Assembly: GCA_027475525.1 (NCBI GenBank)
Contig: JAMWFC010000092.1
Span: 496,001-560,000, forward strand
From: Macrolepiota albuminosa
Taxonomy: Eukaryota > Basidiomycota > Agaricomycetes > Agaricales > Agaricaceae
DNA length: 64,000 bases
Direction of reading: 5' to 3'
In this document: positions 1 to 9,186 of the stretch, piece after piece
Position numbering within the stretch: position 1 is the first letter of the stretch
How the letters are laid out: each line of letters begins with the position of its first letter
Notes under the pieces: generated by a model
What the model was told of the DNA's origin: nothing
Seen by the model: only the letters and a program-made list of their open reading frames with translations
Database searches by the model: none
Translations under genes and position numbers: made by a program

Positions 1-101
1 ACCGATACCCTAATTCGAGCAAAACTATACACGAGAGCCGCTGTTATTGCCAAGATCCTTCTTGACTTATACTGTCGAACTTGGTTTGAGTATAAAAGTG
101 T

Positions 102-222
102 CCAATGAGCTTTGACGTCGTAAAGAAAGTGAGTAAGGAGAAAGTTTGTACCGGGTCCAAATGGGGAGAGCTCGGTAGAGCCGGTCCCGTGTTTATTGCT
201 CGTATACCAGTGACAATATGCG
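102..222 (-). repeat. Ngaro split direct repeat B2
   Basis: A 121-bp sequence identical by eye to 437-557. It is the outer member of the B pair and marks the 3' end of the element on the minus strand. The apparent short ORF inside it is not a gene. Confidence 0.85.
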
Positions 223-237
223 AGGGGAGGTGGGTGG

Positions 238-436
238 GTAATACAAAAATATACTACGTCGCGGTACTACGAGCGTTGAGAAAGAGGAAAGAACTAAGTA
301 AGTAGAAACCCACCTAAGGAGCAAGCGTTGAGATTGGAAAAGGATGCCAATGTCTCAACTCGCTCCCTAGTGGGTGAGCACGTGAGTCCCGCGACTCTGT
401 GCACATTAGCCTCGTGAAAGTTTTACTTTAACACGG
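238..436 (-). repeat. Ngaro split direct repeat A2
   Basis: A 199-bp sequence that recurs at the far end of the element (19,313-19,511) in the same orientation. It abuts B1 at 436/437 exactly. Confidence 0.85.
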
Positions 437-557
437 CCAATGAGCTTTGACGTCGTAAAGAAAGTGAGTAAGGAGAAAGTTTGTACCGGGTCCAAATGGG
501 GAGAGCTCGGTAGAGCCGGTCCCGTGTTTATTGCTCGTATACCAGTGACAATATGCG
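437..557 (-). repeat. Ngaro split direct repeat B1
   Basis: Inner 121-bp copy of the B repeat, directly adjacent to A2 and on the recombinase side of it. The stretch 558-865 between B1 and the recombinase stop codon has no gene and holds only the short tandem repeat at 616-687. Confidence 0.85.
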
Positions 558-615
558 GCTATTCGCCTATACCGTTGAAAACGAATGAGTGAAACGATAT
601 TAAGGTGGTTGTCAC

Positions 616-687
616 TGGCGTACAGTATTCATCGACCGGTTTGATCGACAATGGCGTACAGTATTCATCGACCGGTTTGATCGACAA
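616..687. repeat. 36-bp perfect tandem duplication
   Basis: Two adjacent 36-bp copies (616-651, 652-687) lie downstream of the recombinase gene inside the Ngaro element. The unit length differs from the 77-bp joins seen elsewhere, so this one may be a real repeat of the element. Confidence 0.7.
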
Positions 688-865
688 CTGCAATCGAGGT
701 TAGTAGTCACTAAGCAATCTGCTCGGGTGACTTTACCTCAATTAGTCTCGGCATAACGTCTGCGTGTGCATGGACAGCTCGGAGACCATATGACTCGTTG
801 CTTTAGCAACAATATTAGTGCACTAGCACCAGTATCTGTGAGGAAACAGACCTAGAAAGAAATAG

Positions 866-1864
866 CTACCAATCTATCATCTCACTTCGTCTGCTTAGCG
901 CAAGGGCGTGTAAGACAATTGGGTGTTTCCTGATGTATCTCTGGAAGGCATCTGAAGACCAACGCCCAGCTGCCTGGATTACGGAGGGTGGTGCTCCAAT
1001 CTCTGCAAGGAAGGTTGCACCTCCGGCACGTAGAGATTGTCCAGCAAAATTGTTATTGAAGAATGTCCGCAAGCGGCGTATGAAGAAAGATCGGGTGGGT
1101 GATGATCCATCTTCTCGGAGCCACAGTTCCCGACGCAGTGGAAACTTAGAACTGCGATTGTTCCAGTACCGTATGAATTGTCGTTGTGGGTCAGATGCGT
1201 GGCGTGTTTTCCGAATATAGACCAGATTGCCTTCGAAAAAGGCATCAGCCTTGTGCGTTGGCAGGAAGAAAGAAAAATGATCGTATTCGATGTTGACAGA
1301 GCGTGACGTGGTGGTTTTCCGATAATCTTGTAAGGCTACGTCGTCTGGGCATGTCATTTCTCCAAGGCGCAGAAGGCCATGGAAGCCGGTGCAGAGCATA
1401 GCAATGAAAAGTAGGTCGTCGTGTGAGGGGTTCGAACCATAATGAGTAATGACTCGAGCAATGTCTTCACGAGTCAAAGCATGCTTTCGCTGGGTCGCAG
1501 ATGAGAAACGTTTTTTCGAACCTGACAGCGTCTTCTTTACAAGCGGGGAATTGCGTTCACTGCGAACATTTGGGAAATAAATTTCGAGTTGGTTGCATAT
1601 ACTGGACAGGTAAACTTGAATAGATTTTGGGTCAATATGGTGGGACATATATGCCACATAGAGGGATAACGTGTCAGCAGTAGGTTTTGTATCAAGCTGG
1701 TGGAGTTTTATGAAGTTGAGGTAGGAATTGAGAGCTGAGCCATAGGATTGAAAGGTAGCATCACCAATTCCGTAACCAAGTGTGATGGAGCGTTCTCTGA
1801 TCAAACGTTCCTTCGACCAAGCAACCCGGCGAGGTTGCCTGGGTTTTACCGTAGGTATGATCAT
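866..1864 (-). CDS. Ngaro tyrosine recombinase (YR)
   Basis: This 332-aa protein is the integrase of the outer retroelement and would join a circular DNA intermediate to the chromosome through a covalent tyrosine intermediate. An N-terminal SAM-like region is followed by the catalytic core. The first arginine is in LLRLGE (R166), a lysine sits at about 204, the box II arginine is in SLRAGGAT (R279), a tryptophan of GRWSS (W302) occupies the box II third position, and the nucleophile is Y310 in FQRYIRKHP. The residue three before R279, normally histidine, is glutamine (Q276), which may impair activity. The start ATG overlaps the stop of the RT ORF as ATGA, suggesting coupled translation. The frame is otherwise intact. 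Confidence 0.85.
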   Translation of the reverse strand: MIIPTVKPRQPRRVAWSKERLIRERSITLGYGIGDATFQSYGSALNSYLNFIKLHQLDTKPTADTLSLYVAYMSHHIDPKSIQVYLSSICNQLEIYFPNVRSERNSPLVKKTLSGSKKRFSSATQRKHALTREDIARVITHYGSNPSHDDLLFIAMLCTGFHGLLRLGEMTCPDDVALQDYRKTTTSRSVNIEYDHFSFFLPTHKADAFFEGNLVYIRKTRHASDPQRQFIRYWNNRSSKFPLRRELWLREDGSSPTRSFFIRRLRTFFNNNFAGQSLRAGGATFLAEIGAPPSVIQAAGRWSSDAFQRYIRKHPIVLHALALSRRSEMIDW

Positions 1865-2872
1865 TTTTCTATTGCCCCCAGCAGATCTCGAGGGGGTGTG
1901 AAAGTGTAGATGGCAATCGTCGGCTGTAAAGCTCTAACATCTTCGAATCTGTGCCTAGACAGGAGATCTGCAATAACATTGTTTGCTCCTGAGATGTGAA
2001 GAACTTTGAGCCTGTGGTCCTGCTCCAAAAGGATATCAACCGCAAACTTGAGCAAGGGGTTATAGAGAGGTTGAGCATGCAATGAATTGAAAATGTCGAC
2101 TGTGTTACTGTTATCAGAGTAGATCACGATTCGTTGGGGTGTGTTCAGGAAAGAGTTGGCATGGTGCAAGGAGCATACAACGGTCAAAGCCTCCAGAAAG
2201 AAAATAAGGTCTGGAGGAGTATCATTTCCCACTGGACAATAATACCCACGTACCAAACGTGGGTACCAGAAAGCCAGACCTGTTGGGCAAGCATCGCATT
2301 CAATGATGAGATCGGCATCTGATGGTCCCCAAGCTTGCACATTTAGAAGAAGTGTGCCATCGCAACGCTCGAAACGATCTGCTCCCCAATCCAGGTCGGC
2401 TCTGATGCTTGTGTTGCACCAAATTCTTGCATTTGGATTATCCGGAACTGAGTTCAGTTTCGCGTAGATGTTTGAGAGGCATGGGGCTAGCAATGGGAAA
2501 ACATTTAGTCCCCAATTTACCCATCCAGCCAACCGTTGCCATTCCCTTTTGGTGTAGTGAGTGGATCTTTTTTTGCTGTATGATGCAAAGCGACGAATTT
2601 CTTTGATAAGGTCTTGTTTGGCCTCGAGTGGAAGTGTCATCGACATAGCGTTAGGATCTACCAGAATACCAAAAATGGTCAGCGGAGAGCCAAAAACCTG
2701 TTTCTTTTGTTTGTGAGGTATACCAAGATCATCCCAAAGCCGCAGGAGATTGACTTGACTCTTTGGCATTGACTGCTGGTATGGGTCGTAGAAAGCGATG
2801 TTGTCTTCATCATCGATGCCATAAGAATCATCATTGAAACACAAGGGGTTTGACACCTCATACGAGTCCTGA
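1861..2872 (-). pseudogene. Ngaro RT-RNase H, 3' half (split by Ty3 insertion)
   Basis: This is the continuation of the outer element's reverse transcriptase beyond the inserted Ty3 element. Just after the junction comes the catalytic box read as FNDDSYG, in place of the usual Y-x-DD. It is followed by RT thumb and connection sequence and an RNase H domain with acidic residues in ECDACP and YSDNSNT and the late HISGANNVIADLLSRH motif typical of DIRS-order elements. The open frame upstream of 2,877 is LTR sequence and not part of the gene. Joining the two halves after removal of the LTR element and one GCGG copy keeps the reading frame across the junction, so the insertion itself cleanly split the gene. 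Confidence 0.85.
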
Positions 2873-2876
2873 GCGG

Positions 2877-3919
2877 TGATGACGCCAACTGTGGTTGGGT
2901 GCGCTGGACGTATACGCAGTACAACGCCGTCTCCAGCGCCTGGCATACGGGCCTGTGAGGAGTCCCGGCAGGGTCCCGGTGTGCTTGAGCAGAGGTGGTA
3001 GGACGATGCGCTAGACGGTAGCGCCTCGGGTGCTACCTAGCAAGTAGTAAGCGTCGTAGTTTAGGAGAAGTTATAGAGAAATAAACGAATAGCGCAGCGT
3101 AGCGTGCCCGTAGGTGGCACCGTAAACGATGAAGACGAGATAGACGAAGCTAGCGCCGAACTTGGTGGCAAAGTCAGGCAATGCTAGCGCGATTTGAACG
3201 CTAAGTGTAACTGGGTGCTCAAGAGGTTACGATTCGTTGTTATATACATGGCAAGTAGCTAGTTTTTATACTATGCGCTACATTATTTCCAAAATAAGTC
3301 CATTGACGGCGCTACCAATTAGCGCCTCCCTTTGTGACTGTAGCTAACGGCCACCTGTCAACGGCAACCTGCAGCACATGGGTGACGGCGACCAACGGCG
3401 ACTCTAAAACTACTTAGAAGTGGTACGAGTTTGCTCACTTTTTGATGTAATTTAATTGGCCATGCCATCCCGGGGTATGGTCAGGGAATCCTCGACAGAC
3501 GCCGTGAGCGCTAATTCCGGCGCTAAACATTGTACCATTTTTTGATAGATTTAAATGTCAGGTCTGCGTGTATCCTGTCTCGTCGTCATTGATTCTTTTA
3601 GACTTCTGATTGAGGTGCCTCGGTGATTGACAGCGCCAATTGCTAACTCCTTCCAGTACTGATCGGGGTTTGGTCAGAGTCCCCTCCCGCCGTTATGCTA
3701 GCGCTATGAGTCCTGAGTCTTCTTGGTCTTCAAAGTAACTGAGTGGAGTGCGCTGAGGGGCTGATACTGGTGATTGAGATGAATGGATAAGTCTTGCCAT
3801 AGAGCGCCCGCGCTAGGGCTGCTCTGTACCCAAGGCTGGTTGCTAGAGCCTTTAGTGTGTCAAGTGTCGGTTGGCCTATAATGTCCCTTGATGCGCTCAG
3901 TCCGAGTAGAAGCCTATCA
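2877..3919 (-). repeat. 3' LTR of the Ty3 element
   Basis: This 1,043-bp repeat matches 15,849-16,891 with nine transitions. It is unusually rich in the hexamer TAGCGC/GCGCTA: 13 occurrences by hand count, for example at 3,008, 3,019, 3,090, 3,151, 3,275, 3,508 and 3,699, where about 0.5 would be expected by chance. Confidence 0.92.
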
Positions 3920-3930
3920 TCTCCCCCCAA
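3920..3930 (-). other. Polypurine tract of the Ty3 element
   Basis: On the minus strand a purine run with six consecutive G residues ends exactly where the 3' LTR begins. This is the expected primer for plus-strand DNA synthesis. Confidence 0.7.
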
Positions 3931-4066
3931 CTGAAAAATTGACTGTCCTCAGTCAAACGCCGTCATTAATTTGACTGCGCTACAGTCCGTATAATGCTGC
4001 TGGCGCCTTATAAAAAGTCGTTTTCCGTACTTCACCTTCCCGTGTTTTCCTTCCCATCTTTCCAGT

Positions 4067-6882
4067 ATGTCCACTTCTTTCGACGCCTCTGCTCTCCGCA
4101 ATTTCCTGGCTAAGGCCTCCTATTTATTTGATTGCGCTAAGTCTGTCGGTCCCGCCAATGCGCCACAAACCGTCCCTGGTATTATGCACCTCTATCGGCG
4201 CTGGCTCGTGGTCCGCGGCTCCGACAGTTCCTGGGAGCGGGGTGACGAGGTTCGCGAGTGGTGCGTGGCCCGGTACCGTGAGTATGAGGGTGCCGATTGG
4301 TTGCGCCCTTTCGCGGACCTTTTCGTAAGTTTTCTAAGTTTGATTTTGGCGTTGTGGCGCTAAGGTTCAGCGCCCATACTAGGCTCCCTCCTTATCTGAC
4401 GAGATCGACGCGTTGTTGGCTAGTACCGAGGTGGCGCTAAGGTTCAGCGCCCATACTAGGCTCCCTCCTTATCTGACGAGATCGACGCGTTGTTGGCTAG
4501 TACCGAGGTCAGCGAAGTCCTTCCTTCTCCTCCCCCTTTTTCCACTGTTAATCCTTGAGTAGTCGACTCCCACCGTCGCCAGTCTTCCTACTGCCCCCTC
4601 GGCCTCTACTGTCCCTTCTGTTCCTACCGCCCCTCCTTCTTCGACTTCTGTTCCGCCTCCTTCCGTTCTTGGCAGCCCTTTTCGTGGCGCTGCTTCTTCC
4701 ACTCGGCCCCTCCTTCTTCGACTTCTGTTCCGCCTCCTTCCGTTCTTGGCAGCCCTTTTCGTGGCGCTGCTTCTTCCACTTGCCCTGCCCCAAGCGCTGC
4801 TTCTCCCGTCCGTACTGCCCCTCCCCATTCGGCCATCAAACGTATTGCCGTTTCTCGTAGCGAGCCACGACCCGGCCCGACCCCGTCCGTACTGCCCCTC
4901 CCCATTCGGCCATCAAACGTATTGCCGTTTCTCGTAGCGAGCCACGACCCGGCCCGACATGCCCAACTTCTCACGGTCCTCCGCGTAATTTCGCCATTGT
5001 TATTGAACGAGCGCCTCCTGCTCGTGCTAGTTCTCCTCCCAAACGTACTGTGCGTTCTTTCCCTATCTTCCTTACTCCATTTTTCTGACTTCTCCCCTTC
5101 CAGATCAATCTCCCTGCTCGTGTTCCCCCTTTGTATGTCGTAAGTGCTTTGCTCGTTGTCGCTAGACTTTAGCGCCTAAATGTTAATGTCGATAGGCACC
5201 TAACCAGACCATGTTCACCGACGCGGAGCTTGTTGTCGCTAGACTTTAGCGCCTAAATGTTAATGTCGATAGGCACCTAACCAGACCATGTTCACCGACG
5301 CGGAGCTTTGCGACCTTTTGCGTCTTCGCCATGATACTACCGTCATTGATACCGGCGTCCTGGCTGGTGTCCAAGTACTGGGCGGCAAGAAGAAGGTTAC
5401 CGTTGCGCCCTTGGAGCGTCGCGCGTTTAGGGCAAAGATTGGCGCGGTAAGCACTGGTTTGCCCATTGGTAGATTCATGCCGTCGCTGACTTCTTTCTTA
5501 GTGTGACAAGTGTTGGTCTGAGAACGATCCTGAGGGCTGCTGGTTCCCTACCGCGTCTCTGCCTTGCTATCGGTGCGATGCGTTGAAACGAGGCTGTGCC
5601 TTCAACGGGATTCATACTCGTGAACGTGGTAGGGACGCCATTATGCAAAGGAACTATGAGCGCACGGTGTTGGTTCGTAACGCCTGGGACTTCGTGCTGC
5701 AGCAACGTGATCTGGCGGCTATTCACCAACTCACGGTAATCAGCGCAGCCAGCCTGGCGCTGCCGACTACCCAGGATGGTACTACCATGGCGGCACCTTT
5801 TGCTCGCTCTCCTCGTTGTCCCGTCCTTTCGAAGCGTAAGCCTGTTGTCGCGTCTCCTGGCAAGAGCCCTAGTAAGCGCCGTGAGCTAGCGCCTGCTACG
5901 CCTGTGGTTTTGTCTTTGACCGAGTCTTCTACGGATGAGGGGGAAGGCACTGAGAGGGATGCCGAGGGAGAGGATGATGATGAAGCTGAGCCCATTGTTG
6001 ATGCCGATGCGCTGTTGGCGGTACGTGCTCTCCTGCTTCGCCTTACTCCCCCTATCGCCGCTAACCCTCGTCAGAGTGGCCCCAGTGGTAACCAGTACGT
6101 ATTTTCCTAACTTCTCTTTTCTTCGCGTGCTAACTTCTTGACTGATAGGTCCCCCACTCCTGTTCCCGCCGTAGTGGCTATCCCTGCTGCCGAAGATGTC
6201 GTTATGTCTGATGCTGGCGCTACCCCTGCCCCCGAGTCGGTTGCGGCTAGCGACACTCCGGTGGCTCTTCCTATTACTCCGTCCCTTACTCCTCCCCACA
6301 GCTCCCCTTCTTTTACTAGTAGTCGCGAGACTTCTGCGGCGCCGGAGTCCGAAGGAACCCTGGTGCCGGAAGGTGAGCGTCATCGCCGCTGGAGATACTT
6401 GCCTCCCTACGGCATCCATCTTTCTTCCGCCAGAGCTATGTCCCCCGGCGATGAGCGCCATGAGTGGATGCCCCGTGCGCCTGTAACTGTCTGGGTACGT
6501 CCATCTTTGTTCGTTCCCCTTTTCTCCCCTTTTCTAATCCTCCAATAAGTTCGATCCCTTTTGGACACCCCCTCCCGCCATGCGAGTTTCTGGCGACGCC
6601 TTCCCTTGGCTCGGGGACAAGTTCTCCTATCCTGTTACCCCTCTACGTCCTTCTGCCGACCTTCGCCAGCAACTCTGTCATATCGAGGATGCGACCGAAG
6701 CCATTGGTCGCGAACTTGCAAACCTGCGTCCTCGCGTTTCCACCTTAGCTCGCTGCGAGCGCCTCCTTCTCAAGCTCCATGACGATATTTCAGCTGCGCT
6801 TGAGTGGCAAGCGAGTAACTCGATCCAGGACAGGGACTTGCTTCCTTTGGGCGATCCCGCCCTTCCCGAGTATGATCCGTAG
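4067..6882 (+). CDS. Antisense accessory gene 1: 702-aa protein with Zn2Cys6-like cluster
   Basis: Eight exons fit consensus splice sites and one open frame once the 77-bp duplications are removed: 4067-4324, 4460-4507, 4563-5049, 5104-5139, 5285-5446, 5502-6094, 6149-6494 and 6550-6882. These sum to 703 codons. Introns are 54-68 nt. The N-terminus is short and helical, with a GIMHLYRRW motif resembling the other two accessory proteins. A Pro/Ser/Thr-rich linker follows. At the start of exon 6 is a cysteine cluster C-x2-C-x8-C-x8-C-x2-C-x6-C (CDKC...CYRC...C), close to the fungal Zn(II)2Cys6 pattern, then basic, acidic and Pro-rich regions and a helical C-terminus. It lies entirely inside the Ty3 element, opposite to gag-pol. 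A nuclear DNA-binding role is inferred from the cluster only; I do not recognise a named family. Confidence 0.75.
4354..4507. repeat. 77-bp tandem duplication (assembly join)
   Basis: 4354-4430 is repeated at 4431-4507. It duplicates an intron end and exon 2 of accessory gene 1. Confidence 0.9.
4629..4782. repeat. 77-bp tandem duplication (assembly join)
   Basis: 4629-4705 is repeated at 4706-4782, shifting the frame of exon 3 of accessory gene 1; removing one copy restores it. Confidence 0.9.
4805..4958. repeat. 77-bp tandem duplication (assembly join)
   Basis: 4805-4881 is repeated at 4882-4958, also in exon 3 of accessory gene 1. With both exon 3 duplications removed the exon is 111 codons. 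Confidence 0.9.
5155..5308. repeat. 77-bp tandem duplication (assembly join)
   Basis: 5155-5231 is repeated at 5232-5308, covering intron 4 and the start of exon 5 of accessory gene 1. Confidence 0.9.
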
Positions 6883-6968
6883 TTGCCGACCGTAACTCGA
6901 TCCAGGACAGGGACTTGCTTCCTTTGGGCGATCCCGCCCTTCCCGAGTATGATCCGTAGTTGCCGACC
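6815..6968. repeat. 77-bp tandem duplication (assembly join)
   Basis: 6815-6891 is repeated at 6892-6968 across the stop codon of accessory gene 1; the protein is not altered. Confidence 0.9.
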
Positions 6969-7485
6969 CCTTAGCGCTTTTAAACTTTTATGGACTTTTG
7001 TCTTTTGATACGAACTTTGTAGTGTGTGTGATACTAAAAATAAACGCCTCCCTTGGCTTCAAATCGTCAGTTTGTAAGTAATCAAAAGAAAAATAAGTAA
7101 AAAGGGGAAACGCTCAGTAGATCATCACAGCGCAAAAACCCCTTTGCCGACGTGGTCCAATAGCCATTACCGCGCCAGCCTAAGTAGAAAATAGGAGCTG
7201 TCTGGAAATAAATAAGCGGATCCATGTAAGAAGTAGCGCGTATAAAGAAATAGAAAACCAGTGATCGCTTATGCCCGTTTAGCGCGGTTGTGAGTAAGCG
7301 CTGAACATCGAATGTCGATTCCCTTTTTGGAGGGGCCCAGAATAAGTTAAACACTTTTGATTGGCTAGCGCTCCTGTTAGGGTCCTGGCTCCTTGAGAAA
7401 AGACCTCCCACGCTGTCGCTAATCGAAACACTTCCCGTGTCCTATAAATTACTTATGCATCAACTCGATTCCATCAGTCTTCGCG
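6969..7485. other. Gene-free spacer between accessory genes 1 and 2
   Basis: No credible gene is seen on either strand; the 109-aa minus ORF here has no features. The spacer holds three copies of TAGCGC (near 7,232, 7,279 and 7,366), a higher density than in the coding parts. It probably contains the terminator of gene 1 and the promoter of gene 2. Confidence 0.5.
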
Positions 7486-7542
7486 ATGGCCACCCCGTCT
7501 GGTTGCGTGTGGACTCGAAGCTGTGATCGCGCCTATGTTACC

Positions 7543-8007
7543 ATGGACCCTCCCACTTTTCTGGACCGGGCCACCTCGTTCTTTCATCATTACCCTCCCA
7601 AGGGTATTCCTAAGTTGGCCGACGAAGTAGTCGAGTTGGGTCGTTGCTGTCGGCTTCTGCGGGCTGCTTGTGAAATTTGGGGAGACGCGTCCCCGTTAAC
7701 GCGTTTTGGTACAGAGGCTACTTGGAGTCAGGCTTTCCATGTGCGTGTCTTGCTATTCTTGGCGCACTCCTTCTGACAGTCGCCCAAATCCAGGAAATCG
7801 CCACTGAAGACACGGCGGATCGTCTTCAACTTTTGATGGAGGAAAGCTATTACCTGGTTAGTAACTGAGCCATCACCTCTCCTTCCGTGTCTAACGGCTC
7901 TTTTCTCCTAGTCCCCTCGCAAGTATACCGGCGCTCGTCTCTTTCGTGGTCCCCTCGAGGGGCCGACGGTTGTTAGCAAGCGCATTTCTTGGTTCGGCCC
8001 TTCTTGA
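7543..8007 (+). CDS. Antisense accessory gene 2: small helical protein
   Basis: Three exons (7543-7708, 7780-7856, 7912-8007) join in one frame to a protein of 112 aa; an upstream in-frame ATG at 7,486 would give 131 aa. The intron ends GT...AG are consensus-like, but the first donor is a choice made on phase. The N-terminal region contains FF-x3-PP-x-GI, an R-rich helix and a closing tryptophan, matching accessory gene 3 in spacing. The C-terminus is basic. I do not recognise a family. It lies inside the Ty3 element, in the same direction as accessory genes 1 and 3 and against gag-pol. Confidence is moderate because the protein is short. Confidence 0.5.
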
Positions 8008-8260
8008 CCTGTCGCGTGTTGTTTTTCTCCCCCCCCCTTATTGTTTGAGTGAGGCGATCCCATCTTCTTCGCAGCGCCACCGGCCTAACATATTCCCAGC
8101 TTTTTGCTTCTTTTGCCGTAGTTATATGAAATACATCGTTGTTGTCGCGTCCTCGTGATTGTGCCGCATAAGTTCTGTTTCCTAAGTCCCTTCGACCCTG
8201 CATAATGTCGCTAGGTATATATTTGAGATTTCCGGGCCTAGCGTTGTTAAGTTCTTCGGA

Positions 8261-9049
8261 ATGCCTACTCCCTCTTTCTTTCTTGAAGACATCACCTCCG
8301 TCCCTCGTCCCGAGGTTTTAGATCGCCTCGAGATGTTCTTTGCTCGACTGCCTCCAGGCGGTATCCGACACCATAACGGAAATATCCTTACCCTGATTCG
8401 GCGCTACCGGTTACTTCTGGCTATGGCCCAGGAGTGGCTCGTGGAGTCCGAACAGCATCCCAACGCGGTAAGTTTCTGTCGTCAGGGTGATCAAGTACCG
8501 TCTTACGTGTCCTTCCAGCCTCCTGTTTCGGGTAGCACAAAAAGCTTGGAGTACCTACTCCTCGAAACGGATAATGTTGTTAGTTCCTCTTCTTTTCCCG
8601 CTCCTACGTTCAGGTTTGCTGACCCCCAGCTTCAGACTTTGAAGTGGTTGCCCTTGCCGGACCTGATTGACGACGAAGTTCATGCCGCCACGCTTCAGCG
8701 CGTCATCATACCGTTTACGCCTCTAGCTCCTCGCTTTGGAGCGGGAGCGCCTCCTGCCCCCATACATGAGTCTCCACCCAGTTCCTTCACCTTTCGCTTC
8801 GGAGCTGGAGCGCCGCCTGCTCCCATAAACGAATCTCCCACCGGCTCCTCCACCATTCGCGCTGGAGCGCCGCCTGCTCCCACCAATGAATCTCCTCCCG
8901 GCTTCTCCACCTTTCCTCCGGGGACCTTTCCCTCTACTCCGTCGCCTATTCTTCCCCCTGCACCGCCTCCTTCTCCTGCGCATCTCCGCCGCAGACAGCA
9001 CCCCCGTTGCTCTGAGGGATTTGTCAGGGGTCCTTGCCGTAGAACGTAA
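8261..9049 (+). CDS. Antisense accessory gene 3: helical N-terminus plus GAGAPPAP repeats
   Basis: Two exons (8261-8467, 8519-9049) encode 245 aa. The 51-nt intron (gtaagt...ttccag) is a multiple of three and has no stop, so an unspliced reading also stays open. The N-terminal 70 residues carry MFF-x3-PPGGI followed by LIRRYRLLLAMAQEW, the same pattern as accessory gene 2 and, more loosely, accessory gene 1. The C-terminal half has three imperfect copies of a GAGAPPAP-type unit of about 24 residues in a Pro/Ser-rich tail that looks disordered. Its stop codon faces the end of pol (9,187) across a 137-bp gap, so the two transcription units converge. The function is unknown; a partner or regulator of the 702-aa protein is only inference. 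Confidence 0.6.
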   Translation: MPTPSFFLEDITSVPRPEVLDRLEMFFARLPPGGIRHHNGNILTLIRRYRLLLAMAQEWLVESEQHPNAVSFCRQGDQVPSYVSFQPPVSGSTKSLEYLLLETDNVVSSSSFPAPTFRFADPQLQTLKWLPLPDLIDDEVHAATLQRVIIPFTPLAPRFGAGAPPAPIHESPPSSFTFRFGAGAPPAPINESPTGSSTIRAGAPPAPTNESPPGFSTFPPGTFPSTPSPILPPAPPPSPAHLRRRQHPRCSEGFVRGPCRRT

Positions 9050-9186
9050 AGTAGCCCATAGATCAATTATTGCCAGATCCATAGCCCTGTATAGTATTGT
9101 ATAGTATGAAATTCAATGTGTTGTTGTTCCATTCATAAGTAAGGTGCAAGGCGCTAAGGTCTAGCACCCTTCCCCTTCGGATCCTA

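Noticed and set aside
4469..4974. Arg/Lys-rich minus-strand ORFs
   Set aside because: They are the complement of the Pro/Ser-rich exon 3 of the accessory gene and depend on the 77-bp duplications.
5886..6461. 191-codon minus ORF
   Set aside because: Antisense shadow of accessory gene 1, without splice or domain support.
4067..6882. Host transcription factor gene
   Set aside because: The gene lies between the two LTRs of one Ty3 element with an intact TSD, and shares the element's hexamer-rich composition.
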